Shown: piece after piece, positions 35,142-42,900 of the stretch
Numbering within the stretch: position 1 is the first letter of the stretch
How the letters are laid out: every line of letters begins with the position of its first letter
Assembly: GCA_949291115.1 (NCBI GenBank)
Contig: CASETY010000004.1
Location: 1-64,000, forward strand
Direction: 5' to 3'
From: an uncultured bacterium
GTDB taxonomy: Bacteria > Bacillota_I > Bacilli_A > Acholeplasmatales > Anaeroplasmataceae
Length of the DNA stretch: 64,000 bases
Program-made: the position numbers and the translations under genes
Notes under the pieces: model-generated
What the model was told of the DNA's origin: nothing
The model's database searches: none
What the model saw: the letters and a program-made list of their open reading frames with translations, nothing else

Positions 35142-36326
35142 CTACCTCTCAAAATAATATATTCTTTTTACTTTTTTATATGATGATTGTGACAATGATT
35201 TGATAATTGGTGAATATTCTTCTAAAGATATTATTTGATTATCAGGATTAATAAGTTTAATTTTATTTTTTTCAGAAGTTTGCGCTAAATAAGCAGTCGC
35301 ACTTACTTCTGATTCACTATAAAAATATTTAGATTTGTTATATTTACTAATATCAATATTATCATCTGTTAATTCAATATATTTAAAAAGTTTTCTATTT
35401 TCTAAAGCATTCGCTAGTATATTTAAAATTTCATCTTCTGATTTAGTTAATTGTTTTACTAAACCATTAACATAATTATCATCTAATTCAATATATTCAT
35501 TAATATTGTGATTGTCTTTAATAAAAGTTAAGAATGATTCAATATTGGCATTTATATTTATATTAGCTAAAGTCAAATCCTTAATTCTTAAATATATTTT
35601 TTCTAATAATAATTCATAGGCTCTAGCAACAGGATGATAATAAACTTGAAAATACATATGATATCTACTCATTAGATAAGATTCAACAGAATGAACTCCT
35701 GTTACTTTTACATAGACATCATTATTAGTAATGACTAAACTTCTTAATATACGATTACGATCAATAGTTCCATAAGTTGCCCCTGTAAAATAAGCATCGC
35801 GTGGTAAATAATCCATTCTATCGACATCTAATTGACTAGAAATTAGTTTTTCAACTACTTTATATTGACTTTGTTTTCTAATAATATTAGCTACATCTTT
35901 TGGATCTATTTCATTATTTTTTAATATTTTAAAAATTTCACCATCTTTATTTTCGATTATACGCGCTGTCATTTCTTCATGAGGTACACTTAAAACTTGT
36001 TCAAAGGCATGAGAATAAGGACCATGACCAATATCATGAAGCAAAGCGGCTATTAATAATAATAATTGTTCATATTCTGATAAAAGATTAGCTCCTTCCA
36101 CATTTTTAAGTACTAAATTAGCCATTTGATAACTTCCTAAAGCATGAGTAAAACGCGAATGTTCAGCTGTTGGAAATACCATTGACACTCCACTTAATTG
36201 TCTTATTCTCCTTAGTCTTTGAACTTCTTTAGCATCTATTAATTCTAAAATTACAGCGTAATTAACTTCTATGTATCCATATAATGGGTCTCTAAACACT
36301 TTTGATTTGCTAAGTTTTTTATACAA
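35142..36326 (-). CDS. HD-domain phosphohydrolase (dGTPase-like, YwfO family)
   Basis: 394 residues. The N-terminus FRDPLYGYIEV and RLRRIRQLSG are typical of the COG1078 family. Metal-binding residues lie in H...HDIGHGPYSHAFE (about 93-106) and later QLDVDRMDYLPRDAYFTG. Relatives hydrolyse dNTPs or (p)ppGpp-like nucleotides. I favour a TTG start (MYKKLSK) because AGAGG is 8 nt upstream; an earlier GTG overlaps the RBS. It is the first gene of the run HD-rnmV-rsmA-ispE. Confidence 0.88.
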   Translation of the reverse strand: MYKKLSKSKVFRDPLYGYIEVNYAVILELIDAKEVQRLRRIRQLSGVSMVFPTAEHSRFTHALGSYQMANLVLKNVEGANLLSEYEQLLLLIAALLHDIGHGPYSHAFEQVLSVPHEEMTARIIENKDGEIFKILKNNEIDPKDVANIIRKQSQYKVVEKLISSQLDVDRMDYLPRDAYFTGATYGTIDRNRILRSLVITNNDVYVKVTGVHSVESYLMSRYHMYFQVYYHPVARAYELLLEKIYLRIKDLTLANININANIESFLTFIKDNHNINEYIELDDNYVNGLVKQLTKSEDEILNILANALENRKLFKYIELTDDNIDISKYNKSKYFYSESEVSATAYLAQTSEKNKIKLINPDNQIISLEEYSPIIKSLSQSSYKKVKRIYYFER

Positions 36327-36372
36327 AATGACCACCTCTTCTTTTTAATTATAGCATTTTTTAAAAGAACTC

Positions 36373-36401
36373 TTTACTAAAAGTTTCAAAAATACTATAA
36401 T
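36373..36401 (+). promoter_or_regulatory. Promoter of the pduL-like gene
   Basis: TTTACT (36373-36378), 17-bp spacer, TATAAT (36396-36401); AAGGAG follows 11 bp further down. Confidence 0.65.
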
Positions 36402-36423
36402 TTTAACGAAGGAGATAAAAAAA

Positions 36424-36996
36424 ATGAAACAAATTTTAATTGAAACAAGTGCTAGACACGTACATGTAACAAAAGAAACATTAGAAATCTTATTTGGCAA
36501 AGGAGCAACATTAGAAGTTAAGAAAATGTTATCACAACCTGGACAATTCGCTTCTAATCAAAAAGTTAAAGTTGTTGGCCCTAAAGGTGAATTAAACTGC
36601 TCAATTTTAGGTCCTGAAAGAAAAGAAAACCAAGTTGAAGTGTCATTTACTGATGCAAGAAGCTTAGGAGTTGTAGCTCCTGTTAGAGAATCTGGTGATA
36701 TTAAAGGTTCTGCTCCTTGTAAGTTAGTTGGCCCTTGCGGTGAAGTTGAACTTGAAGAAGGCGTAATCGTTGCCAAACGTCATGTTCATATGACTGAAGA
36801 AGACGCTAAAGAATTTGGTGTTAATAATGGTGATATTGTAAAAGTTAAAGTAGTTACTGAAACTGGTAGAAAATTAATTTTCGATGATACTGTAATCAGA
36901 GTATCTAAAAATTATGCTTTAGCTATGCATATTGATACAGATGAATCAAATGCTGGTGCTTTATCAGGCGTTATTTATGGTGAATTAGTTAAATAA
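36424..36996 (+). CDS. PduL-type phosphate acyltransferase
   Basis: 190 residues made of two PduL beta-barrel repeats. Zinc/active-site histidines are in ARHVHVT (about 11-17) and AKRHVHMT (about 117-124), and the C-terminal AMHIDTDESNAGAL matches the family. PduL converts acyl-CoA plus phosphate to acyl phosphate and CoA. No microcompartment shell genes are visible here and I see no N-terminal encapsulation peptide, so a cytosolic phosphotransacetylase role is likely, taking acetyl-CoA from pyruvate formate-lyase to acetyl phosphate. It is monocistronic with its own promoter and terminator. Confidence 0.9.
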   Translation: MKQILIETSARHVHVTKETLEILFGKGATLEVKKMLSQPGQFASNQKVKVVGPKGELNCSILGPERKENQVEVSFTDARSLGVVAPVRESGDIKGSAPCKLVGPCGEVELEEGVIVAKRHVHMTEEDAKEFGVNNGDIVKVKVVTETGRKLIFDDTVIRVSKNYALAMHIDTDESNAGALSGVIYGELVK

Positions 36997-37000
36997 TATA

Positions 37001-37042
37001 AAAATGAGAGCTTGATTCTTAAAGATTCAAGCTCTTTTTTTT
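37001..37042. terminator. Bidirectional terminator between pduL-like gene and histidine kinase
   Basis: GAGCTTGA (37008-37015) pairs with TCAAGCTC (37027-37034), followed by a run of eight Ts on the plus strand. The convergent kinase gene ends at 37041, so the hairpin can serve both. Confidence 0.85.
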
Positions 37043-38366
37043 ACTTATAGATTACAAAAGAAACGCCACCATTCTCTTCATTATAAACATTAAGTTTTAA
37101 ATTAAAGAAATCAAGTGTTTTCTTTACAATACTCATACCTAAACCAAATTGACCTTTAGCACCTTTTTCATAGGCTTTAAAATTACCATTTAAAAAAGCA
37201 TCTTCAATATGAGGACCGTCATTATAAATAGTTACCTTATTCTTCTTTGTGGTTATAATAATTTTTGATTTAGCGTATCTTAAGGCATTATCTAATATAT
37301 TGCCAATAACTGTTATAAAATTATCACGATAACCATCGAAGTAACAATCCTCTAAGTTTAAAACAATGTCAACTTTACCATTAAATGTATACGGAGACGC
37401 TACTTCTTGACATATTTCTTTCATGTTAATTTGTTCAAACGACTTATCTTTAGATAAATATTCTAGTTTATTATATTGTAATAATTGATTTACTTTTTCT
37501 TTTAAAATATCAGCTTGTTTTAAAATAGTCTCGGCTGCCTCTAAATTTAAAACACCATCTTGAATAGCTTCGGCATAATTTTTAATAACCGCAATTGGTG
37601 TTTTAAAATCGTGACTAACATTTTGTAACATTTCTTGTTTAGTTAATTCTGAATTTTTAATATCCACACGCATTTCTTCAATACTTAAAGACAATTCCGT
37701 TATTTCATCATTACCTTCATCAATATATTCTTCACTATAATCACTAGATTTAATATGATTAACATGTTCTTGTAACTTCTTAATTCTTTTAATTAGTTTA
37801 TTAATCCAAACAGAAACAATAACTGATATTAAAATTAAAACTAAGCTAAAGATTAAAGCTACATAAGCTATCATTCTTTGTTTAAACATGTTTGTATAAT
37901 CATCATTAATTAAAAATACAACAAAGTTATGATAATCAAATTCATCTATTTGGCGTGATAAGGCTATTTTATAGTAATAAATATCACCTTGACTTAAAAC
38001 AAATTCACCAATATCACTTTGTAAATTAAAAGCATTATTGATTACTTCATCTAATATTTCTTCACTACTAACTATATTAAAAGGATCGTTATAATTTGTT
38101 ATTAAAACATTTTTATCTTCAATATTTATTTTACCTTGAATAATCCAAAAATTATAATTTTCATCAGAAGAAGTTTTGATTTCTTCACCATTTTCCCAAG
38201 CAAAAGCTGTAATTGAAGAATAGGCATTTAATCTAAAATAAGTTTCATTTTCGGTTATATCACTTAAAATATTGATAATAACAATTAAAACTAAACCAAA
38301 AGCTGCCAAAATAAGTGAAAAAAATAGTAAGAATACTTTGGATGATATTCCTCTTTTAACTACCAT
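37041..38366 (-). CDS. Sensor histidine kinase
   Basis: 441 residues. Membrane helices at about 10-33 and 165-189 flank an extracytoplasmic sensor region of about 130 residues. Then come a HAMP-like linker, a HisKA domain with NVSHDFKTPIAVIKNYAEAI (phospho-accepting His252), and an HATPase_c domain with N-box DNALRYAKS and the GLGMSIVKK glycine motif. It phosphorylates the OmpR-type regulator encoded just upstream. Reading frames overlap by 7 bp (ATGGTAG). The signal is unknown. Confidence 0.93.
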   Translation of the reverse strand: MVVKRGISSKVFLLFFSLILAAFGLVLIVIINILSDITENETYFRLNAYSSITAFAWENGEEIKTSSDENYNFWIIQGKINIEDKNVLITNYNDPFNIVSSEEILDEVINNAFNLQSDIGEFVLSQGDIYYYKIALSRQIDEFDYHNFVVFLINDDYTNMFKQRMIAYVALIFSLVLILISVIVSVWINKLIKRIKKLQEHVNHIKSSDYSEEYIDEGNDEITELSLSIEEMRVDIKNSELTKQEMLQNVSHDFKTPIAVIKNYAEAIQDGVLNLEAAETILKQADILKEKVNQLLQYNKLEYLSKDKSFEQINMKEICQEVASPYTFNGKVDIVLNLEDCYFDGYRDNFITVIGNILDNALRYAKSKIIITTKKNKVTIYNDGPHIEDAFLNGNFKAYEKGAKGQFGLGMSIVKKTLDFFNLKLNVYNEENGGVSFVIYK

Positions 38367-39025
38367 AATAAACGATACCCATAACCATAAATAGTCTCGA
38401 CATTGAGGTTTTTCATCTTACTTCTTAGTCGTCTAAGCAAATCATCAACAACCCTGTCACTGCCAAAATATTCATCGCCCCAAACATGATTAATAATTTG
38501 TTCACGGGCTAAAGCTTTATTTTTATTTATAACTAAAAAGCATAATAAATCATATTCTTTAGATGTTAAAACAAGTTGTTCATTGTTTTCGTAAACACTT
38601 CTTTTATCTAAATCAATTAAATAACCATTATAATTAATAACATTGGTTTCTTGATTTTCTTTGTAACATCTAGCTAATATTCTTTTAACTCTTAAGACTA
38701 ATTCTCTAAGTGAATATGGCTTAGCTAAATAATCATCACTACCTAATTCAAGACCCATAACTTTATCAATATCTTGATCACGAGCAGAAGTAAAAATAAC
38801 TGGGATATCTTTGTTTTCTTCTTTAATGGCTTTAATCAAGTCATAGCCTGTTGTCATTCCTGGTAACATTATATCTAAAATCCAAAGATGAAAACTATCT
38901 TTTAAATGGTTTAAAGCTTCTTCTCCTGTCGTAAAAAGAACTGTTTGATAACCTTCTTTATCTAAATATTTAACTAATAGGTTAGCTAAATCTTTCTCAT
39001 CTTCTACAATCGCAATTTTATACAT
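38360..39025 (-). CDS. OmpR/PhoB-family response regulator
   Basis: 221 residues. The receiver domain has acidic pocket VEDE (about 7-10), phospho-acceptor Asp51 (ILDIMLPG), Thr/Ser in FTSA (about 78-81) and Lys102 (AKPYS). The C-terminal winged helix (about 130-221) contains LTSKEYDLLCFL and SDRVVDDLLRRLRSK. It is paired with the overlapping kinase gene. RBS AGAGGTG is upstream of the ATG. It lies 34 bp downstream of a strong terminator and a small RNA, and a promoter of its own can be drawn at 39050-39078. Confidence 0.94.
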   Translation of the reverse strand: MYKIAIVEDEKDLANLLVKYLDKEGYQTVLFTTGEEALNHLKDSFHLWILDIMLPGMTTGYDLIKAIKEENKDIPVIFTSARDQDIDKVMGLELGSDDYLAKPYSLRELVLRVKRILARCYKENQETNVINYNGYLIDLDKRSVYENNEQLVLTSKEYDLLCFLVINKNKALAREQIINHVWGDEYFGSDRVVDDLLRRLRSKMKNLNVETIYGYGYRLLW

Positions 39026-39049
39026 ATGGCAAGTTCACCTCTTTATAAA

Positions 39050-39078
39050 ATTATATAATAAAAAGTGATAAAGGACAA
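39050..39078 (-). promoter_or_regulatory. Possible promoter of the two-component operon
   Basis: On the minus strand TTGTCC (39078-39073), 17-bp spacer, perfect TATAAT (39055-39050). The -35 box lies in the terminator stem of the upstream RNA. If real, the two-component genes do not depend on readthrough from the small RNA promoter. Confidence 0.45.
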
Positions 39079-39180
39079 CCTATTAAAAGTTGTCCTTTAT
39101 CTGGGAGAGTTATAGTTTGCTTATGAAAAAGATATCTATCTATTAGGGAGAGTGATAGATACATGCTAGATTTAACTAGC
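39059..39180 (-). ncRNA. Candidate small RNA (or leader) with two CUCUCCC motifs
   Basis: Bounded by a strong promoter (39187-39216) and a 13-bp terminator hairpin. Read on the minus strand: hairpin GCTAG/CTAGC (39180-39165); an 8-bp hairpin TATCTATC/GATAGATA (39161-39154 with 39140-39133) whose 13-nt loop exposes CUCUCCC (39152-39146); a single-stranded A/U-rich stretch; a second CUCUCCC (39109-39103) just before the terminator stem. No coding frame is apparent. C-rich loops are typical of Gram-positive trans-acting sRNAs that pair with Shine-Dalgarno sequences. It could instead be an attenuating leader of the response-regulator gene 35 nt downstream. Confidence 0.65.
39067..39101 (-). terminator. 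Terminator of the candidate small RNA
   Basis: GATAAAGGACAAC (39101-39089 on the minus strand) pairs over 13 bp with GTTGTCCTTTATC (39079-39067), 9-nt loop, then AC and TTTTT. There is no T-run on the plus-strand side, so it is directional. Confidence 0.88.
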
Positions 39181-39186
39181 TTCAGT

Positions 39187-39216
39187 ATTATAGCATATTT
39201 CAATATGGTTTGTAAA
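39187..39216 (-). promoter_or_regulatory. Promoter of the candidate small RNA
   Basis: On the minus strand TTTACA (39216-39211), 18-bp spacer, TATAAT (39192-39187), with TGC just before the -10 (extended -10). Confidence 0.7.
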
Positions 39217-39286
39217 TCCTATTTAAATAAATATTATTTTTATTTACGCTTTTTTTGATTATTAACCAATAAAATTAAGATAAATT

Positions 39287-39321
39287 AAAAAAACTTAATG
39301 AGAAAACTCACTAAGTTTTTG
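39287..39321 (-). terminator. Terminator of rpoE
   Basis: ACTTA-A-TGAG (39293-39302) pairs with CTCA-C-TAAGT (39307-39316), A-run and T-run on either side. It follows the rpoE stop at 39326. The roughly 70 bp between it and the small RNA promoter hold no gene that I can see. Confidence 0.75.
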
Positions 39322-39325
39322 ATTA

Positions 39326-39844
39326 TTAATTATCATACATATCTTCAAAATCATCCATGTAATCATTATACTTATCTTCATCGAAGTCTTCATCTTCATC
39401 GTAACGTTCTAATAAATGACCTTCATCATCATGTTCGAAATCGTCACTATCATCTAAGTCTTCGTCTTCATTATCTTCGTCTTCTAATTCTTCGTCATAC
39501 ATATCTTCATCTAGTTCATCGTCTAAATCAAGACCTTCTTCATGATCGATAATTTCTTCATCATCTTCTTCAATATCTTCTAAATTGATGAAGTCAGAAC
39601 CATCTTTATCGTATTCTTTTAAAGATTGACGGCTTTTTAAATCCCATTCATCTTCACCCATATATACGAATTTTGCCGAAGTTGTGATATCTAAATATAA
39701 TTGAGTAGCGTAGTCTGTATTATTTAAATCTAAACCTTTAGCTTCTAAAGTTAATTTAATAAGGTCAGCCATTTTCATTTTATCATTATGTTCTGTTAAA
39801 ATTTTAGTAGCTACTTCTAACATTGATAATTGGTTTTCTTGCAT
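39326..39844 (-). CDS. rpoE: DNA-directed RNA polymerase delta subunit
   Basis: 172 residues. The N-terminal HARE-HTH domain (about 8-75: MLEVATKILTEH, LIKLTLEAKGL, SAKFVYMGEDEWDLKSRQSL) is followed by a long, almost purely acidic Asp/Glu tail (about 85-172) that is intrinsically disordered. Delta is specific to Firmicutes and increases promoter selectivity and polymerase recycling. A promoter with 17-bp spacing lies just upstream, and GGAGG is 7 nt before the ATG. Plus-strand frames across the acidic tail are artefacts of its repetitive codons. Confidence 0.95.
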   Translation of the reverse strand: MQENQLSMLEVATKILTEHNDKMKMADLIKLTLEAKGLDLNNTDYATQLYLDITTSAKFVYMGEDEWDLKSRQSLKEYDKDGSDFINLEDIEEDDEEIIDHEEGLDLDDELDEDMYDEELEDEDNEDEDLDDSDDFEHDDEGHLLERYDEDEDFDEDKYNDYMDDFEDMYDN

Positions 39845-39867
39845 GTTATTACCTCCAGCGACTCTAT

Positions 39868-39896
39868 ATTTTACCTAAAAATTAACATTAATGCAA
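39868..39896 (-). promoter_or_regulatory. Promoter of rpoE
   Basis: On the minus strand TTGCAT (39896-39891), 17-bp spacer, TAAAAT (39873-39868). Confidence 0.6.
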
Positions 39897-39901
39897 GTAA
39901 T

Positions 39902-40249
39902 TTATGACCACTTTAAGATGATTTTATGAGAAGATAGATAATATTTATCATCATATAAGTCATAATCTATTTCTATTTGTTTATTTTCTTTAATTAATTT
40001 AGTGGTTTTTATTTTAAAAAACATTTGACCAATTTCATTTTGATAAATTGTTTCACTAAATTCATTATCTTTAAAAATTAACTTTTGATAATTTTTTCCT
40101 TCTCTAATTAATTCATTATTAAAAAAATCATAAGTAACATTTTCTTTAGCTAAATGATCATAAAAAAACAATTTATTATCACTATAATCACCATCAACTA
40201 CAATGTTATATTTTACATCTTTATTACCTATTTCATAATAAATTTTCAT
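39902..40249 (-). CDS. DUF1934-like beta-barrel protein
   Basis: 115 residues of alternating beta-strand pattern without a signal peptide (YNIVVDGDYSDNKLFFYDH..., FFKIKTTKLIKENKQIEIDYDLY). Size, strand pattern and lack of membrane segments resemble DUF1934 (YwiB) proteins with a calycin-like barrel, but similarity is judged by eye. The start codon overlaps the recR stop by 1 bp, so it is the last gene of the dnaX-ebfC-recR operon. Confidence 0.55.
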   Translation of the reverse strand: MKIYYEIGNKDVKYNIVVDGDYSDNKLFFYDHLAKENVTYDFFNNELIREGKNYQKLIFKDNEFSETIYQNEIGQMFFKIKTTKLIKENKQIEIDYDLYDDKYYLSSHKIILKWS

Positions 40250-40854
40250 TAATATTTATTTCTTCCTTCTAAAGCCCTTAATAATGTTAATTCATCAACA
40301 TATTCAATATCGCCACCGACTGGCATACCATAAGCTAAACGGCTAATTTTAATATCTTTGTAATCACTTAATAATTCTTTTATATATTTGGCAGTTGTTT
40401 CTCCTTCTAAAGTGGCATTACAAGCTAAGATAACTTCATCAATTAAATTAGCTTTCGCTTTTTCTAATAAGGGTTCAATATTTAAATCGTCAATACTAAT
40501 ACCTTTAGCAAATTTGATTGAACCATTTAAAACATTATAAATGCCATTATATTCATTTAAGTTTTCAATAATAAATACATCTTTAGGTTGTTCAACTACC
40601 ATTATTTGTCTATGATTACGCTTTTCATCTTGGCAAATATCACAAATATCATTGGTTGTTAAATTACCACAATTTTTACAATGATGAATATTATTTTTAA
40701 CATTATCAAGATTGTTTATGAATTCTTCAACATCGATATTTGATAAGTCATTCAATACTGAAAAAGCGTATCTTTCAGCCGTTTTTCTGCCAACACCTGG
40801 TAAACATTTAAAAGACTCAATTAAATCTTCTAAATATTTAGGATATTTAATCAT
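40249..40854 (-). CDS. recR: Recombination mediator RecR
   Basis: 201 residues. A helix-hairpin-helix (LPGVGRKTAERYAF, 18-31), a four-Cys zinc finger (CKNCGNLTTNDICDIC, about 57-72), a Toprim domain with MVVEQPKDVF, and the C-terminal GMPVGGDIEYVDELTL are all present. RecR loads RecA together with RecO and RecF. It overlaps ebfC by 1 bp. Confidence 0.96.
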   Translation of the reverse strand: MIKYPKYLEDLIESFKCLPGVGRKTAERYAFSVLNDLSNIDVEEFINNLDNVKNNIHHCKNCGNLTTNDICDICQDEKRNHRQIMVVEQPKDVFIIENLNEYNGIYNVLNGSIKFAKGISIDDLNIEPLLEKAKANLIDEVILACNATLEGETTAKYIKELLSDYKDIKISRLAYGMPVGGDIEYVDELTLLRALEGRNKY

Positions 40855-41153
40855 TAGAATAAGCCACCTGTCATGCTAGCATATGGACCTAAGATTTTTT
40901 GAGAAGCTTCTTCAATCTTTTTATTCGCATCATTTAATGCAGATACAATTGAATCTTCTAACATTTCTAAATCATCTTTATCTTCAATAACTGAAGTATC
41001 AATTTTAACACCAACAACTTCATGAGAACCTTTTACACTAACAGTTACAACCCCACCTGCTTGGCCAGTAAAAACAGTTTCTTGTAACTTTGCTTGCGCT
41101 TGTTCCAATTCTTTTTGCATTTTTCTTAATTTCATCATCATTGCTTGATTCAT
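40854..41153 (-). CDS. ebfC: YbaB/EbfC nucleoid-associated protein
   Basis: 99 residues. The N-terminal coiled helix (MMMKLRKMQKELEQAQAKLQE) is followed by the beta-sheet core VFTGQAGGVVTVSVKGSHEVVGVKID and the C-terminal helix, as in the YbaB dimer. It binds DNA and, as usual, sits between dnaX (4-bp gap) and recR (1-bp overlap). Confidence 0.94.
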   Translation of the reverse strand: MNQAMMMKLRKMQKELEQAQAKLQETVFTGQAGGVVTVSVKGSHEVVGVKIDTSVIEDKDDLEMLEDSIVSALNDANKKIEEASQKILGPYASMTGGLF

Positions 41154-41157
41154 TTTT

Positions 41158-42900
41158 CTATTCCTCCATTACTTCTAATTTATCATCAAAAATGGTTTTC
41201 AAATCACCAATTATTTTATTTTCTTCACCACTATCTTTATTTGGTTTTTGTGGTAAATGAACAGGAATGATAATATTGTCTAAAATTGGTTTTTCAATAC
41301 CTGTCTCATATTTTTTCTTATAATCAATTTTAATTTGACTCCATATATTATGCGGTATTGCATAATAGTTTTCAATAGATGGTACTATATTTTTTAAAAT
41401 TTCTAATATTTTATGATAGTTTTGATAAGTCATTACTCTTTCACAAAAGCCTTTATCTTGTAAAACGACAATTAAAGAGTTTGTGCTAGCAGCTACTACT
41501 TTACCATTTGTTAACATGTTAACGATAACTTCACTACCATATTTTATTTTAATGTTTTCCCATTCATTTAAGAAAAGTTCTTTTGTTTCTTTTGAACCTT
41601 CATTTAAACAATCATTAATCATTTTAATATTTATAAGATTGTCATCTACAACTACTTCTTTTTCTTCTTTATTTATTTGTTCCTTTATTTTTAAAAGATC
41701 GCTTGCTTTAGTTGTATTATAATTTATTACTTCTTTTACAACTTCTTTATTATTTTTTAGTTTTTCTAACTCAATACTTAATTGATTAATTCTTTCATTT
41801 AATAATGTTGTATCTTGAATGTTTTTATCGGCCATTTTTAAAATAGCTAAGTCTAAAAATGATTCTTTTCTAGTTGAAAATTTCATTTGATTAAAACATT
41901 CATTTAAAATATCTAACCATTTAAAAATTAAATCATTAGGTATTTTTTTAATATATTCTTTAACTTCTTCAACATTAAAAAAAGGTGCATTAACATCATT
42001 AATTTTAACTTTTTGAACTAATATATTTCTTAAATGTAACATTAAGTCTGTTGTTATTTTAGGAACTTCTTTACCTTTATTTTCTAAATAACTTAATTTA
42101 TCTAAAGCTTTTATACTTTCTTGTTCATAAGCAAATTTAACAATATCAAATAAGTCTTGATCAGCTATTTCCCCTGATACTGCTAACACATCGTCAATAG
42201 TTATAGTATTAGATGTTGCATAAGAAATTACTTGATCTAATAAACTTAAGGCATCACGCATACCACCTTGACTAGCTAAGACTATTTTTAAAATAGCTTC
42301 ATCTGTAATTTCTAACTTTTCTTCCTGACAAACATATCTAATTCTTTCATCGATACCTTCATTAGAAATAGCTTGAAAATCAAAACGTTGACAACGTGAT
42401 AAAATTGTATTTGGTAATTTATAAGGTTCTGTGGTCGCTAAAATAAAAACAACATATGAAGGCGGTTCTTCTAAAGTTTTAAGCAAAGCATTAAAAGCCG
42501 CATTACTTAACATATGAACTTCATCGATAATATAAACTTTATATCGACAAGTAGATGGTAAATATTTTACACTGTCACGAAGGGCTCTAATATCATCGGC
42601 GCCATTATTAGAAGCCGCATCTATTTCAATTACATCGGCAATACTTCCTTGACTAATTCCTTTACAAATATCACATTCTAAACAAGGAGAAATAGTTGGT
42701 CCTTTTTCACAACATAATGCTTTCGCAAAAATTTTAGCTAATGTTGTTTTACCAGTTCCACGTGGTCCACAAAATAAATAAGCATGGCCTACTTTATTAT
42801 GAATAATTGCGTTTTCTAAAGTCCTTACAATCGCCTTTTGATCAACTACCTCTTTAAATGTTTGAGGTCTATAGGCTCTATAAAGTGCTTGATAACTCAC
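41158..42900 (-). CDS. dnaX: DNA polymerase III subunits gamma/tau
   Basis: 580 residues. The clamp-loader AAA+ core has LYRAYRPQTF, Walker A GPRGTGKT (about 40-47), a four-Cys zinc module (CCEKGPTISPCLECDIC), Walker B IIDEVHML, and sensor 1 ATTEP. A long C-terminal tau-like region follows. I see no slippery A-run typical of the E. coli frameshift. The start is a GTG (MSYQALYRAY) 6 nt after GGAGGTG; the in-frame ATG upstream overlaps that RBS. It overlaps the previous gene by 23 bp. Confidence 0.95.
   Translation of the reverse strand: MSYQALYRAYRPQTFKEVVDQKAIVRTLENAIIHNKVGHAYLFCGPRGTGKTTLAKIFAKALCCEKGPTISPCLECDICKGISQGSIADVIEIDAASNNGADDIRALRDSVKYLPSTCRYKVYIIDEVHMLSNAAFNALLKTLEEPPSYVVFILATTEPYKLPNTILSRCQRFDFQAISNEGIDERIRYVCQEEKLEITDEAILKIVLASQGGMRDALSLLDQVISYATSNTITIDDVLAVSGEIADQDLFDIVKFAYEQESIKALDKLSYLENKGKEVPKITTDLMLHLRNILVQKVKINDVNAPFFNVEEVKEYIKKIPNDLIFKWLDILNECFNQMKFSTRKESFLDLAILKMADKNIQDTTLLNERINQLSIELEKLKNNKEVVKEVINYNTTKASDLLKIKEQINKEEKEVVVDDNLINIKMINDCLNEGSKETKELFLNEWENIKIKYGSEVIVNMLTNGKVVAASTNSLIVVLQDKGFCERVMTYQNYHKILEILKNIVPSIENYYAIPHNIWSQIKIDYKKKYETGIEKPILDNIIIPVHLPQKPNKDSGEENKIIGDLKTIFDDKLEVMEE

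Noticed and set aside
39298-39552. 84-codon plus-strand frame rich in His, Leu and Tyr
   Set aside because: It is the antisense of the acidic Asp/Glu tail of rpoE; the composition is an artefact of repeated GAT/GAA codons.
41158-42900. Programmed frameshift in dnaX
   Set aside because: No A-AAA-AAG-type slippery run with a downstream stop and stem was seen in the expected region.
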